DNA from: an uncultured Eggerthellaceae bacterium
GTDB lineage: Bacteria; Actinomycetota; Coriobacteriia; Coriobacteriales; Eggerthellaceae
Assembly: GCA_946618265.1 (NCBI GenBank)
Contig: CAMOLA010000058.1
Coordinates: 1-13,118 of the forward strand
Reading direction: 5' to 3'
DNA: 13,118 nucleotides
The notes under the pieces were generated by a model, which did no database searches, was not told the DNA's origin, and worked only from the letters and a program-made list of their open reading frames with translations. Below are positions 1-6,688 of this stretch, piece after piece. The position numbers were made by a program, and so were the translations under genes. Within the stretch, counting starts at the first letter, position 1; every line of letters begins with the position of its first letter.

Positions 1-668
1 GGGATGCGCGTGTTGTCCATGATGTAGCGCACGAAGGCGTTCGATCCGCGCGGGATGAGCAGGTCGACCGAATCGTCGCAGGCCAGAAGCTTGCCGATGT
101 CCTCGCGCGCTTCGATTTGCAGCATGCACGCCTCGGGCATGCCGGCCGAAACCGCCGCTTCGTGGATGAGGTCGAACAGCACCTTGTTGGTGCGCATGGT
201 CTCGCTGCCGCCCTTCAAGATGGAGCAGTTGCCGCTTTTCAGGCAGAGCGTGGAAATCTGGACGAGCGCATCGGGACGCGCTTCGAAGATGACGCCGATC
301 ACGCCGATGGGGCAGGCGATGCGGCGCAGGCGCAGGCCTTCGTCCAGTTCACGGTCGAGCAGGGTGGCGCCGACCGGGTCGGGCAGCTTGATGAGGTCCT
401 CGATGCCCGCGATGACGTCGTCGAGCTTGTGCTGGTTGAACTTCAGGCGCGCGGCGATGGCGGGCGCTACGCCAGCTTCGTCGGCTGCGGCGAGGTCGGC
501 CGCATTTGCCGCGAAGATCTCGTCGGCGTGGGCGGCAAGCGCGTTCTTGGCCGCTTCGAGCGCCGCGTTGCGCGTTTCGCATGAGCTTGCGGCCACCTGC
601 GGGCTCTCGAGCTTCATCTGCCGCGCGGCGTCGGCGATTTCCACGTGCGTGCTGGGCGAGTCCTGCAT
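1..668 (-). CDS. proA: Glutamate-5-semialdehyde dehydrogenase (gamma-glutamyl phosphate reductase), N-terminal part
   Basis: Second enzyme of proline synthesis: NADPH-dependent reduction of gamma-glutamyl phosphate to glutamate-5-semialdehyde, in the cytoplasm. The visible 222 residues cover the aldehyde-dehydrogenase-fold N-terminal region. Family landmarks include GVIGVIFEARPDALVQIS, then CLKSGNCSILKGGSE, and LIPRGSNAFVRYIM near the window edge. The catalytic cysteine of this family lies further on and is outside the window, so activity cannot be judged. The start at 668 is chosen because AAGGAG (minus strand, 675-680) sits about six bases before it; the ATG at 674 would touch the ribosome site. 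A TACAAT lies on the minus strand at 710-705 as a possible -10. The flavoprotein gene upstream is co-directional but 217 bp away with a palindrome between, so co-transcription is uncertain. The partner gene proB is not in the window. Confidence 0.95.
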   Translation of the reverse strand, partial: MQDSPSTHVEIADAARQMKLESPQVAASSCETRNAALEAAKNALAAHADEIFAANAADLAAADEAGVAPAIAARLKFNQHKLDDVIAGIEDLIKLPDPVGATLLDRELDEGLRLRRIACPIGVIGVIFEARPDALVQISTLCLKSGNCSILKGGSETMRTNKVLFDLIHEAAVSAGMPEACMLQIEAREDIGKLLACDDSVDLLIPRGSNAFVRYIMDNTRI

Positions 669-704
669 CGTCATCTCCTTGTTCGCGATTCTGGCAATTC
701 GACG

Positions 705-710
705 TCATTG
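705..710 (-). promoter_or_regulatory. Possible -10 element of proA
   Basis: Minus-strand TACAAT about 36 bases before the proA start. I see no convincing -35 at 16-18 bp, so this is a weak call resting on the hexamer and its position. The same hexamer occurs upstream of two other genes in the window (1530-1535 minus, 4779-4784 plus). Confidence 0.3.
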
Positions 711-841
711 TAAACGATAAGCAGGTCGATGGGGCTCCTCCTGCCGCGCGGCGGTGCGAACGACTGGATAACCGCGCCAACGGGCGCCGCGATACGCGAC
801 TGCGGGCATGCGTAGTTTTGCGGTAAAGCGCATGAGGAAGG

Positions 842-874
842 ACAGACCGAAAGGGAGACTCCCTTTCGGTCTGT
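842..874. repeat. Palindromic element, copy 1
   Basis: Perfect 16-bp arms (842-857 and 859-874) around a single centre base A858. The core half-site is GACCGAAAGGGAG, and the flanking ACA pairs with TGT. An outer eight-base stem (826-833 with 880-887, one G-T wobble) may extend the structure into the stop codon of the flavoprotein gene. It lies between that gene and proA. No T-run follows on either strand, so it is not a classical intrinsic terminator. It belongs to a family with five further copies in this window. Confidence 0.9.
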
Positions 875-885
875 TGGCGATGTGC

Positions 886-1503
886 TTAGCGGATGAAGTT
901 GGTCATCTGGCCCGCTTCGCGCTCGGGCAGGCCGAACTGCTCGCGGCCGAGTGCGATGCTCTTCATGAGGAACACCATGTTGCGGGCGACCGTGCGCATT
1001 TGCTGCATGCCCTCGGCGTCCTGCGAAGCTTCGCCGGGAAGGCGGCCGTGAATGCCGTTCCAGTACTGGCCCGAGGCGATGGGCATGCCGGAAATGCCGA
1101 AGTACTTGTTCAGCTCGTCCCAGGTGGCCGTAAGCCCGCCGCGCCGCGCGCAGGACAGGGCCGCGCCGACCTTCATGGTCTTGTCGAACGGCGTGCTGAA
1201 GAACAGGCGGTCGAGAAGGCTGACCAGCGTGCCGTTGGCGGACCCGTAGTACACGGGGCTCGCGATGATCAGGCCGTCGGCCGCCTCGAACTTCGCGGCA
1301 ATCTCGTTGACGATGTCGTCGAATACGCATTTGCCCAGTTTAGCGCACCCGCCGCAAGCCATGCATCCGCGAACGACCTCCCTGCCGACCGCGATGCATT
1401 CGACCTCGATGCCTTCCTGTTCGAAGATGCTCGTCATCTCGTCAAGGGCGATCTGGGTGTTGCTCTCGTTGCGCGGGCTGCCGTTGAGCATCAAAACCTT
1501 CAT
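886..1503 (-). CDS. Flavodoxin-fold NAD(P)H-dependent reductase / iron-sulfur flavoprotein
   Basis: A 205-residue protein of the NADPH-dependent FMN reductase superfamily. It starts MKVLMLNGSPRNESNT, the FMN-phosphate-binding loop of this fold. Residues 47-59 hold C-x2-C-x2-C-x5-C, the compact cysteine motif of iron-sulfur flavoproteins (Isf type), so an added [4Fe-4S] cluster is likely. SPVYYGSANGTLVSLLDR (about 80-100) is the usual second flavin-contact region. Such proteins shuttle electrons between ferredoxin-like donors and small acceptors; the actual substrate cannot be read from sequence. A purine-rich GAGAGAGG precedes the ATG at 1503. It is transcribed away from tupA and may read towards proA. 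Plain azoreductase or quinone reductase annotation is possible, but the cysteine motif argues for the Isf-like group. Confidence 0.88.
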   Translation of the reverse strand: MKVLMLNGSPRNESNTQIALDEMTSIFEQEGIEVECIAVGREVVRGCMACGGCAKLGKCVFDDIVNEIAAKFEAADGLIIASPVYYGSANGTLVSLLDRLFFSTPFDKTMKVGAALSCARRGGLTATWDELNKYFGISGMPIASGQYWNGIHGRLPGEASQDAEGMQQMRTVARNMVFLMKSIALGREQFGLPEREAGQMTNFIR

Positions 1504-1529
1504 AGCGTTCCTCTCTCTCGGTTGGCGTA

Positions 1530-1555
1530 ATTGTATCAGTTGGGCACTGCGTCAA
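1530..1555 (-). promoter_or_regulatory. Candidate promoter of the iron-sulfur flavoprotein gene
   Basis: On the minus strand TTGACG (1555-1550) is followed by TACAAT (1535-1530), 27 bases before the start codon. Both hexamers are close to consensus, but the spacer is only 14 bp, shorter than the usual 16-18. Either another -35 is used or the promoter needs help. Low to moderate confidence. Confidence 0.35.
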
Positions 1556-1619
1556 TCGGCATAGCTGGTTGCGCAAGCGCCAAAAAGCAGCGTATCGCGC
1601 TGCCGCCCTGTCCTCAGCA

Positions 1620-1730
1620 GCTCCGCCTATGGAGGGGAAGGGGCGGACGCGATTCTGCAGACACAAATCCTGTAATCCATCTAGGCTAGTCGAAGCCAAG
1701 CGAACGCCCCTTCCCCTCCATAGGCGGAGC
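1620..1730. repeat. Long perfect inverted repeat, 26-bp arms
   Basis: Arms 1620-1645 and 1705-1730 are exact reverse complements (left arm begins GCTCCGCCTATGGAGG). They are separated by 59 bases and have a few further paired bases inside (1648-1650 with 1700-1702). The repeat lies in the divergent interval between the flavoprotein gene and tupA. It has no coding content that I can support and no T-run. It could be a small non-autonomous mobile element or a structured RNA. Confidence 0.85.
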
Positions 1731-1813
1731 GGGTGGTCGGGAGATTGACGTGTGCAGCGACCTAAAGTACACCTGCGATCTCTAATGTCGATGATAAGCG
1801 GTACCAATAGGTA

Positions 1814-1852
1814 TAGAATGTGACGAAACGACGCAAAGGGTCACGTCGTTTC
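1814..1852 (+). promoter_or_regulatory. Putative tupA -10 and leader hairpin
   Basis: TAGAAT at 1814-1819 (within TATAGAAT) is a plausible -10 about 72 bases before tupA. Just after the expected start point lies a nine-base inverted repeat: GAAACGACG (1825-1833) pairs with CGTCGTTTC (1844-1852) across a 10-base loop. It may be a 5' leader hairpin or a repressor operator for metal-responsive control. No good -35 was found, and I could not match it to the known Moco-type riboswitch. Confidence 0.35.
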
Positions 1853-1891
1853 ATGTGTTTCGCTTGTGGGATAACTGAGGGAAGGGGAACT

Positions 1892-2884
1892 ATGAAAGGC
1901 ATTAAGTTCAAGGCATTGCTCGTAACCGCGTTCGCGGCGTTGTTCGCGCTGTTCCTGGTTGCTTGCTCGAGCGGATCCGGGAGCGCATCGAGTGCTTCGG
2001 CCAGCGCTTCTGGTTCGTCGGCGGCCGCATCGGCTTCCGCCGAGGCTCCGGCGAACGAGGTTTTGCGCCTCTCCACGACCACGTCCGTGAACGACTCCGG
2101 CTTGCTGCCGTACCTCCAGCCGGCTTTCGAGGCCGCTACCGGCTATAAGCTGGAAGTCACTTCGGCCGGTACGGGCGCTGCCATCGAGAAGGGCAAGACG
2201 GGCGACGCCGATGCGCTGCTCGTTCATGCCAAGGCCAGCGAGGAGGAGTTCATCAACGAGGGGTTCGGCATCGAGCGCGTGCCGTTCATGTACAACTACT
2301 TCGTCATCGTCGGCCCCAAGGATGATCCGGCTGGCGTGAAGAACGCCGCGACCGCCGCTGATGCGTTCAAGGCCATCGCCGACGCCAAGCAGCCGTTCGT
2401 TTCGCGCGGCGATGATTCGGGTACCAACAAGAAGGAAATCCAGATCTGGGAAGCCGCCGGCGTTGATCCGGCTGGTCAGGACTGGTACGTCAATGCCGGT
2501 GCCGGCATGGGCGCCACGCTGACCCAGACGGTCGAGCGCAACGGCTACACGATCACCGACAAGGGCACGTTCCTCTCGAACGCTGCCAAGGATTCGCTCG
2601 ACATTCTGCTCGCCGAGTCCGATGACATGAAGAACACCTACTCGATGATCGCCATCAACCCCGAGAAGTGGGCCGACACCAACATCGACGGCGCCAATGC
2701 CTTCATCGAGTGGATGACGGGCGAAGAAGCCGCCAAGCTCATCGCCGAGTACGGCGTCGAGGAGTACGGCGAGCCGCTGTTCTACTTGCTGGAGTCTTCT
2801 GACGCAGCCGCATCGTCCGACGCAGCCGCTTCCGCCAGCGCCGAGGCCGCTTCGTCCGAAGCTTCGTCTGCAGCTTCCAACTAG
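1892..2884 (+). CDS. tupA: Tungstate ABC transporter substrate-binding lipoprotein
   Basis: A 330-residue extracytoplasmic binding protein that should capture tungstate and hand it to TupB. It has a lipoprotein signal: charged MKGIKFK, hydrophobic stretch, and lipobox LVAC with the lipidated Cys at 25. A Ser/Ala-only linker follows (about 26-52). The mature domain opens with STTTSVNDSGLLPYL (61-75), the TTTS oxyanion-binding signature of TupA, then SAGTGAAIEKGKTGDADALL and SRGDDSGTNKKE, all typical of TupA rather than ModA or PstS. The last 29 or so residues are again almost only Ser, Ala, Asp and Glu, an unusual C-terminal tail. The start at 1892 has GAGGGAAGGGG at 1877-1887; an upstream in-frame ATG at 1820 lacks a site and would bury the signal peptide. 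First gene of tupABC. Confidence 0.93.
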   Translation: MKGIKFKALLVTAFAALFALFLVACSSGSGSASSASASASGSSAAASASAEAPANEVLRLSTTTSVNDSGLLPYLQPAFEAATGYKLEVTSAGTGAAIEKGKTGDADALLVHAKASEEEFINEGFGIERVPFMYNYFVIVGPKDDPAGVKNAATAADAFKAIADAKQPFVSRGDDSGTNKKEIQIWEAAGVDPAGQDWYVNAGAGMGATLTQTVERNGYTITDKGTFLSNAAKDSLDILLAESDDMKNTYSMIAINPEKWADTNIDGANAFIEWMTGEEAAKLIAEYGVEEYGEPLFYLLESSDAAASSDAAASASAEAASSEASSAASN

Positions 2885-2906
2885 TCGGGAGTTTGCATCC
2901 GGGGAC

Positions 2907-2932
2907 GGCGAAGGGGATAGCCCCTCTTCGCC
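2907..2932 (+). terminator. Intercistronic hairpin between tupA and tupB
   Basis: GGCGAAGGGG (2907-2916) pairs with CCCC plus TTCGCC (2921-2932) across an ATAG loop with a two-base bulge. It sits 22 bases after the tupA stop and has no T-run. It may stabilise the tupA message or partly block read-through, which would give more binding protein than permease, a common arrangement in ABC importer operons. It is not a confirmed terminator. Confidence 0.4.
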
Positions 2933-2953
2933 GCTCTCGATGTGCGTTTCGTC

Positions 2954-3694
2954 ATGAACGAACTCGCTCAAGCATTCAGCCTGATGTTCACGCCGGGCAG
3001 CGAGCTGTCGCAGATTGTTCTTCTGACCCTCCAGATGGCCGCGTTTTCGACGGCTATCTCGACTGCGATAGGCGTGCCGCTCGGCGTGCTCGTCGGGCTG
3101 TACCGTTTCCGCGGGAAACGGCTCATCATGCGCATACTCAACACGCTCATGGGGTTGCCGCCGGTGTTGGCGGGACTCATCGTGTTCTTCATCCTGTCGC
3201 GGTCGGGCCCGCTTGGCACGCTGCGCCTTTTGTACACGCTGCCCGCCATGGTGACGGCGCAGGTCGTTCTCATCACGCCCATCGTGTGCGGCTTGTCGGC
3301 CACGGCGATTTCGGGCGTTGCCCCGCGCATCCACGAAACCGCGCATGGCATGGGGCTCTCGCGTTGGCGCGAATTGCTGTGCCTGCTCTACGAATGCCGG
3401 TCGCAGCTGCTCTCCATCGTGTTCGTGGCGTTCGGGCGCTCCATCGGCGAGGTGGGCGCCGTCATGCTTGTCGGCGGCAACGTGCAGTACAAGACGCGCG
3501 TCATGACGACGGCCATCATGCTCGAGACCAACATGGGCCATTTCAGCTATGCGTTGGCGCTCGGGATCGCCTTGCTCGTCGTGGCGTTCGTCATCAACTC
3601 CATCGCGCTCACGCTGCAGGAGCGCACGTCGGTGCCGGAGGCGGAAGGCGCACGCAGCCGCACCCGCGGCGGCCGATTGGGTGGTGGCGCATGA
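2954..3694 (+). CDS. tupB: Tungstate ABC transporter permease
   Basis: Integral membrane subunit of the tungstate importer, 246 residues. Hydrophobic segments can be seen at about 18-45 (IVLLTLQMAAFSTAIST), 60-85 (ILNTLMGLPPVLAGLIVFF), 95-120, 155-175 and 195-220. The segment between (ISGVAPRIHETAHGMGLSRWRELL) is the cytoplasmic EAA-type loop that docks on the ATPase. NTLMGLPPVLAGL and FGRSIGEVGAVMLVGGN are characteristic of the TupB/ModB permease group. The ATG at 2954 is preferred, but an in-frame GTG at 2942 would add four residues. Neither has a clear ribosome site, suggesting translation coupled to tupA or control by the hairpin just upstream. The stop codon overlaps the tupC start as ATGA, showing tight coupling. 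The C-terminus (EGARSRTRGGRLGGGA) is basic and low-complexity. Confidence 0.92.
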   Translation: MNELAQAFSLMFTPGSELSQIVLLTLQMAAFSTAISTAIGVPLGVLVGLYRFRGKRLIMRILNTLMGLPPVLAGLIVFFILSRSGPLGTLRLLYTLPAMVTAQVVLITPIVCGLSATAISGVAPRIHETAHGMGLSRWRELLCLLYECRSQLLSIVFVAFGRSIGEVGAVMLVGGNVQYKTRVMTTAIMLETNMGHFSYALALGIALLVVAFVINSIALTLQERTSVPEAEGARSRTRGGRLGGGA

Positions 3695-4446
3695 GCGGGC
3701 AAGATTTCGGTCGGGTAGATGCCAGCGGGACTGCAGGCGCGCGGTTCGGCGTTGGTGTGCGCGGTTTGCGCAGGGTCTATGGCGAGCGCGTCGTGCTGGA
3801 TGTGGGATCGCTGACGCTCCAGGCGGGCGTGTCGTACGCGCTCGTCGGCCCGAACGGCAGCGGTAAGTCGACGCTCCTCAAGGTGCTCTCGGGCGTGATC
3901 GATGCCACGGATGGGGCGATCGACGTTACGGGCGGCTTGTCGCATGATGGCCTCGCGGTGGGCTATATGCCCCAGCGCAGCTATGCGTTCGGGTTTTCGG
4001 TGTTTCGCAACGTAGCGCTGGCGCTCGATGGGAGCGGACTTTCAAAGTCCGAGGTGAAACGCCGCGTGGATGCCGCGCTCGATGCCGTGGGCATGAGCGC
4101 GCTGGCAGACGCCCGGGGCAGCGGCCTTTCGGGCGGCGAGGCGCAACGCATGGCACTTGCCCGCATACTCGTGCGCGACCTCGATGTCGTGCTGCTCGAT
4201 GAGCCGACTGCGTCCATGGACATCGCCGGAACGATGCTTGTCGAGGAGGCCCTCGCGCGGTATCGCGACCGGACGGGCTGCCTCATGGTGACGGCGACCC
4301 ATGCGCCCTCCCAAGCGCGGCGCATTTCCGACAGGACGATCATGCTGAGCGCCGGTCGCGTCGTTGAATCGGGACCTACCGCCGACGTGCTCACGCGCCC
4401 GACGAGCGCCGAAGGGCGGGAATTCCTGTCGTACTGGTCGTTGTAG
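3691..4446 (+). CDS. tupC: Tungstate ABC transporter ATP-binding protein
   Basis: Cytoplasmic ATPase of the importer, 251 residues. All ABC motifs are intact: Walker A GPNGSGKST (53-61), Q-loop YMPQ with Gln95, signature LSGGEAQR (146-153), Walker B VVLLDEPT with Glu171, D-loop SMD (175-177) and H-loop His204 in TATHA. No C-terminal mop or TOBE domain follows, unlike ModC, which agrees with TupC and with a transporter lacking that regulatory module. The start at 3691 overlaps the tupB stop by four bases (ATGA); the reading frame stays open far upstream but that part is a shadow of tupB. The first 19 or so residues (MSGQDFGRVDASGTAGARF) lie before the usual domain start. It ends the operon: 374 bp follow without a gene. 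Confidence 0.93.
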   Translation: MSGQDFGRVDASGTAGARFGVGVRGLRRVYGERVVLDVGSLTLQAGVSYALVGPNGSGKSTLLKVLSGVIDATDGAIDVTGGLSHDGLAVGYMPQRSYAFGFSVFRNVALALDGSGLSKSEVKRRVDAALDAVGMSALADARGSGLSGGEAQRMALARILVRDLDVVLLDEPTASMDIAGTMLVEEALARYRDRTGCLMVTATHAPSQARRISDRTIMLSAGRVVESGPTADVLTRPTSAEGREFLSYWSL

Positions 4447-4480
4447 GGGTCCCTGTTCCGTTTCGCGATTTGGGTGAAAC

Positions 4481-4692
4481 GGGGAAACCCCAGGCCGGCA
4501 GGGCCCCTCCAAGCGCCCCTCGCTTGAATCTCCCTCCGATGCGCGCTAACAGAAGGCGCTTGATGGAGGCGCGCAAGTGGCTCTCCCACATCGCCTCCTC
4601 CTCGCCTTACCCGCATAGCGCCTTCCTATGCGCGCGCATCTCCGGGAGCGCTCAGAGGCGCTTGGAGGGCCCTACCGGCCTGGGGTTTCCCC
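4481..4692. repeat. Large intergenic foldback (imperfect inverted repeat)
   Basis: The outer arms 4481-4517 and 4657-4692 pair almost fully: 18 bp perfect (GGGGAAACCCCAGGCCGG at the left), one mismatch, then about 17 more with one bulged C. Pairing goes on inside, for example GATGCGCGC (4538-4546) with GCGCGCATC (4632-4640), so nearly all 212 bases could fold into one long stem. It fills the gap between tupC and the membrane protein gene. No open frame inside looks coding. It could act as a transcription end for the tup operon or be a non-autonomous mobile repeat. Confidence 0.8.
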
Positions 4693-4778
4693 TATCGTCC
4701 CTCGGACAGAGCGGTCGGGGAGGGCGTCCAGCGGAGTCGCATCGTTGATGATGTCTGGATTTGCAGGCATGCCAACGG

Positions 4779-4784
4779 TACAAT
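4779..4784 (+). promoter_or_regulatory. Possible -10 of the five-helix membrane protein gene
   Basis: TACAAT 36 bases before the chosen ATG at 4821. No good -35 at normal spacing (TTGCAG at 4761 is only 12 bp away). Position and hexamer match are the sole support. Confidence 0.3.
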
Positions 4785-4820
4785 TGATTGCGATATTCAC
4801 CCTTTAGTAGAAAGTACCCG

Positions 4821-5342
4821 ATGCGCCGCCCTCCCGCCCGCTTTTTCAACGGAATCGTCTCCGCGATCATCGTCGTGTTCTTCCTTGCGCACGGCACGAT
4901 GGGGGGCGTGTCGGCGTTGACGGGCTTCACGAGCCCGTTTTCTCTGCTCGTCTGGGGAGGCGTTGCCTTGATCGGCGTGCATGTCGTTGCCAGCATCGTG
5001 ACGAGCCACCAGCAGCTTGCCGACCGCGAGCGCCCGCCGAGCGCGCGCAAGAAGCGCCATCTTGCGCTGAAATGGGCGACGGGCTGTTTGCTCGCGGTCG
5101 CGGCATGCGTGCATATAGTCGCTCCTCGCGTGCTCGGCGCGGCTTTCGCACAATCGCCGGCGTGGAACGCGGCCATCATCGTGCTGCTTTCCGTGGCGTT
5201 GGCCGTGCACCTGTGCGTGGGGAGCAAGTCGCTGCTCAAGGATCTGGAAATCGATCGGCGCCATAAGACCGCATTCCGCGTGGTTGTCTGCGCGTTCGCC
5301 GCCTTCTTCTCGCTTGCCGTGCTGGTTGCCGCGTTGGGGTAG
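4821..5342 (+). CDS. Five-helix membrane protein with intramembrane histidines, possible heme-b anchor
   Basis: A 173-residue integral membrane protein that I do not recognise with certainty. Predicted helices lie at about 12-33, 40-60, 82-102, 117-135 and 149-171. One histidine sits inside each of the first four: His24 (FFLAHGTMG), His54 (LIGVHVVAS), His98 (ACVHIVAP) and His130 (LAVHLCVGSKSLLKDL). Four helix histidines and the H-x-x-x-G-x-x-x-L-x-x-D pattern after helix 4 resemble the cytochrome b subunits of succinate/fumarate reductases (SdhC/FrdC type), so heme binding is a reasonable inference. No flavoprotein or iron-sulfur subunit lies next to it. The ATG at 4821 is preferred; a TTG at 4788 would add 11 residues but overlaps the possible promoter. 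The ribosome site is weak (AGAAAG). Likely single-gene unit. Confidence 0.7.
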   Translation: MRRPPARFFNGIVSAIIVVFFLAHGTMGGVSALTGFTSPFSLLVWGGVALIGVHVVASIVTSHQQLADRERPPSARKKRHLALKWATGCLLAVAACVHIVAPRVLGAAFAQSPAWNAAIIVLLSVALAVHLCVGSKSLLKDLEIDRRHKTAFRVVVCAFAAFFSLAVLVAALG

Positions 5343-5343
5343 G

Positions 5344-5510
5344 CCGCTCGGCTGCGCGGCTGGCGCCGAAGCCTCGCAAAGCGGCGATGCCAACCCGCCT
5401 CTGACGTAGGAGACCGAAAGGGAGTCTCCCCTTCGGTCTCCACGTGGCCTGTTCAGAAGTGCATATAGACTGTGGGCGGAGCGATGCTCCGCCAGCCTTG
5501 GCCGAGCGGC
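5344..5510. repeat. Foldback enclosing palindrome copy 2
   Basis: GCCGCTCGGC (5344-5353) pairs with 5501-5510, and GGCTGGCG (5359-5366) pairs with 5490-5497, with small internal loops between. Inside lie palindrome copy 2 and a short 7-bp hairpin (5476-5482 with 5486-5492) that competes with the right arm. The structure begins directly after the stop of the membrane protein gene and ends before the birA promoter region. Confidence 0.65.
5409..5441. repeat. Palindromic element, copy 2
   Basis: Arms 5409-5424 and 5426-5441 around T5425, 15 of 16 bases paired (A5419 faces C5431). The flanking GGA pairs with TCC. A further ACGT (5404-5407) pairs with ACGT (5442-5445) across one bulged base. Same core half-site as copy 1. 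Confidence 0.9.
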
Positions 5511-5554
5511 GACTAGTAAAAAATTGGAAATGTATCCCCGACGGCGGTTGGGCG

Positions 5555-5583
5555 TTTCCAGCTCTGCACATATTTGCTAAAGT
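5555..5583 (+). promoter_or_regulatory. Candidate birA promoter
   Basis: TTTCCA (5555-5560), 17-bp spacer, then TAAAGT (5578-5583) with an extended TG at 5575-5576. Each hexamer matches four of six consensus bases. A near-identical TGCTAGAGT lies before the ferredoxin gene. The leader also holds a small hairpin, GTATG/CATAC (5589-5603). Confidence 0.4.
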
Positions 5584-5637
5584 CTACAGTATGAAAACCA
5601 TACGCGATGCGTTGGTACTTTGAGCTGGGAGGGTTCC

Positions 5638-6435
5638 ATGGAGTTGTTCAACGTTGCGAATTTCGGCGAAGTGACGTCCACTAACGAGCAGGTGAAGAAC
5701 GCATTGCGCGCTCATGCCAACGAAGGATACGTATGCCGCGCCCACAAGCAGACGGGCGGGTATGGGCGCCAGGGCAGGTATTGGACGAGTCCCGAAGGCG
5801 GGCTGTACCAGTCAGCGCTGCTGCGGCCCGACGTCAGCGTCGACAAGCTTCCCACGCTCGGCTTCGTCATGGCGCTCGCCATCCGCGCGGCCCTGCTGCG
5901 TCTCGCGGCGCTTCCGCCCGAAACGATACAGGTGAAATGGCCCAACGACCTCATGGTGGGCGATGCGAAGATCGCCGGCATCTCCATGGAGGCCACGGGC
6001 GGCGGCTTGTGCGTCGGCATGGGCGTCAACGTCTTCCGTCCGGAGAACTCCTACGATCTGCTCACAGACGCCAAATACCAGCCGGCGTTTTTCTCGGACA
6101 TCGCCATCGGGTATACCGACCAGGGCAACATCGCATTTGGCAACGGGTACGAGTTCTCCAACCAGCGAGACGCCATCGCCGCCGTTGGCGATGCGATTCT
6201 CTCGGCGTTCGCCCAGTGCTATCCCGTTTGGAAGTCCAACGGGTTCGATCCGTTCCTGAAGGAATACCAGGAGTGCAGCTACCTGCAGGGCAAACGCGTC
6301 CGCATGCAGCTGCTCAACGGCAGCGTCATCGCCGAGGGCGTGGTCGTCGGCATCGACGAGAAAACCGCCTGCCTGAAGGTCGACGACGGCACCCAGGTCC
6401 ACATCGTGAACAGCGGGGAAGCGCATATCCTGTAG
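5638..6435 (+). CDS. birA: Biotin--[acetyl-CoA-carboxylase] ligase, monofunctional
   Basis: A 265-residue cytoplasmic enzyme that forms biotinyl-5'-AMP and transfers biotin to a carrier lysine of biotin-dependent carboxylases or decarboxylases. Motifs appear in the class order: STN at 14-16, the adenylate-binding loop GGYGRQGRYW (40-49), the catalytic VKWPNDLM with Lys100 and Asp104, then KIAGI (111-115) and GMGVNV. The C-terminal part (about 215-265, LQGKRVRMQLLNGSVIAEGVVVGID) is the small SH3-like domain. There is no N-terminal winged-helix domain, so it should not repress bio genes itself. About 60 residues around 140-200 (DLLTDAKYQPAFFSDIAIGYTD) are longer than in many homologues. The start at 5638 follows GGGAGGG (5627-5633); a TTG at 5620 is possible but badly placed. 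Monocistronic by layout. Confidence 0.92.
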   Translation: MELFNVANFGEVTSTNEQVKNALRAHANEGYVCRAHKQTGGYGRQGRYWTSPEGGLYQSALLRPDVSVDKLPTLGFVMALAIRAALLRLAALPPETIQVKWPNDLMVGDAKIAGISMEATGGGLCVGMGVNVFRPENSYDLLTDAKYQPAFFSDIAIGYTDQGNIAFGNGYEFSNQRDAIAAVGDAILSAFAQCYPVWKSNGFDPFLKEYQECSYLQGKRVRMQLLNGSVIAEGVVVGIDEKTACLKVDDGTQVHIVNSGEAHIL

Positions 6436-6688
6436 CTGGGCGAAGCGCCGATCCGTGGACTCTGCTTCCTTGTGGAAGGCTTCGGGTCGAAGGAGCGCCA
6501 AGCTGCTTTTCTGGCCTCTAGCCGCCGGCGGACATGAAGCGCAAGGTAAAAAGGTCGCGGAGCGCCTCGATTGCTTCGACGTCTCCGTGTGCGAAAAAAT
6601 GAGTACGTTCGAGCGCTACCATGCCGAGCGCGCGGCTTTGCAGCGGCTGTACTTGTATGGTGCACGCGTGATTTCCGCTGGTGAATGT

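Noticed and set aside
1814..1891. A molybdenum-cofactor (Moco) riboswitch before tupA
   Set aside because: The leader is only about 65 bases with one simple hairpin, too short for the known multi-stem motif.
1841..3541. A 566-residue open frame on the minus strand opposite tupA and tupB
   Set aside because: Antisense shadow; no recognisable family, and it crosses two well supported plus-strand genes.
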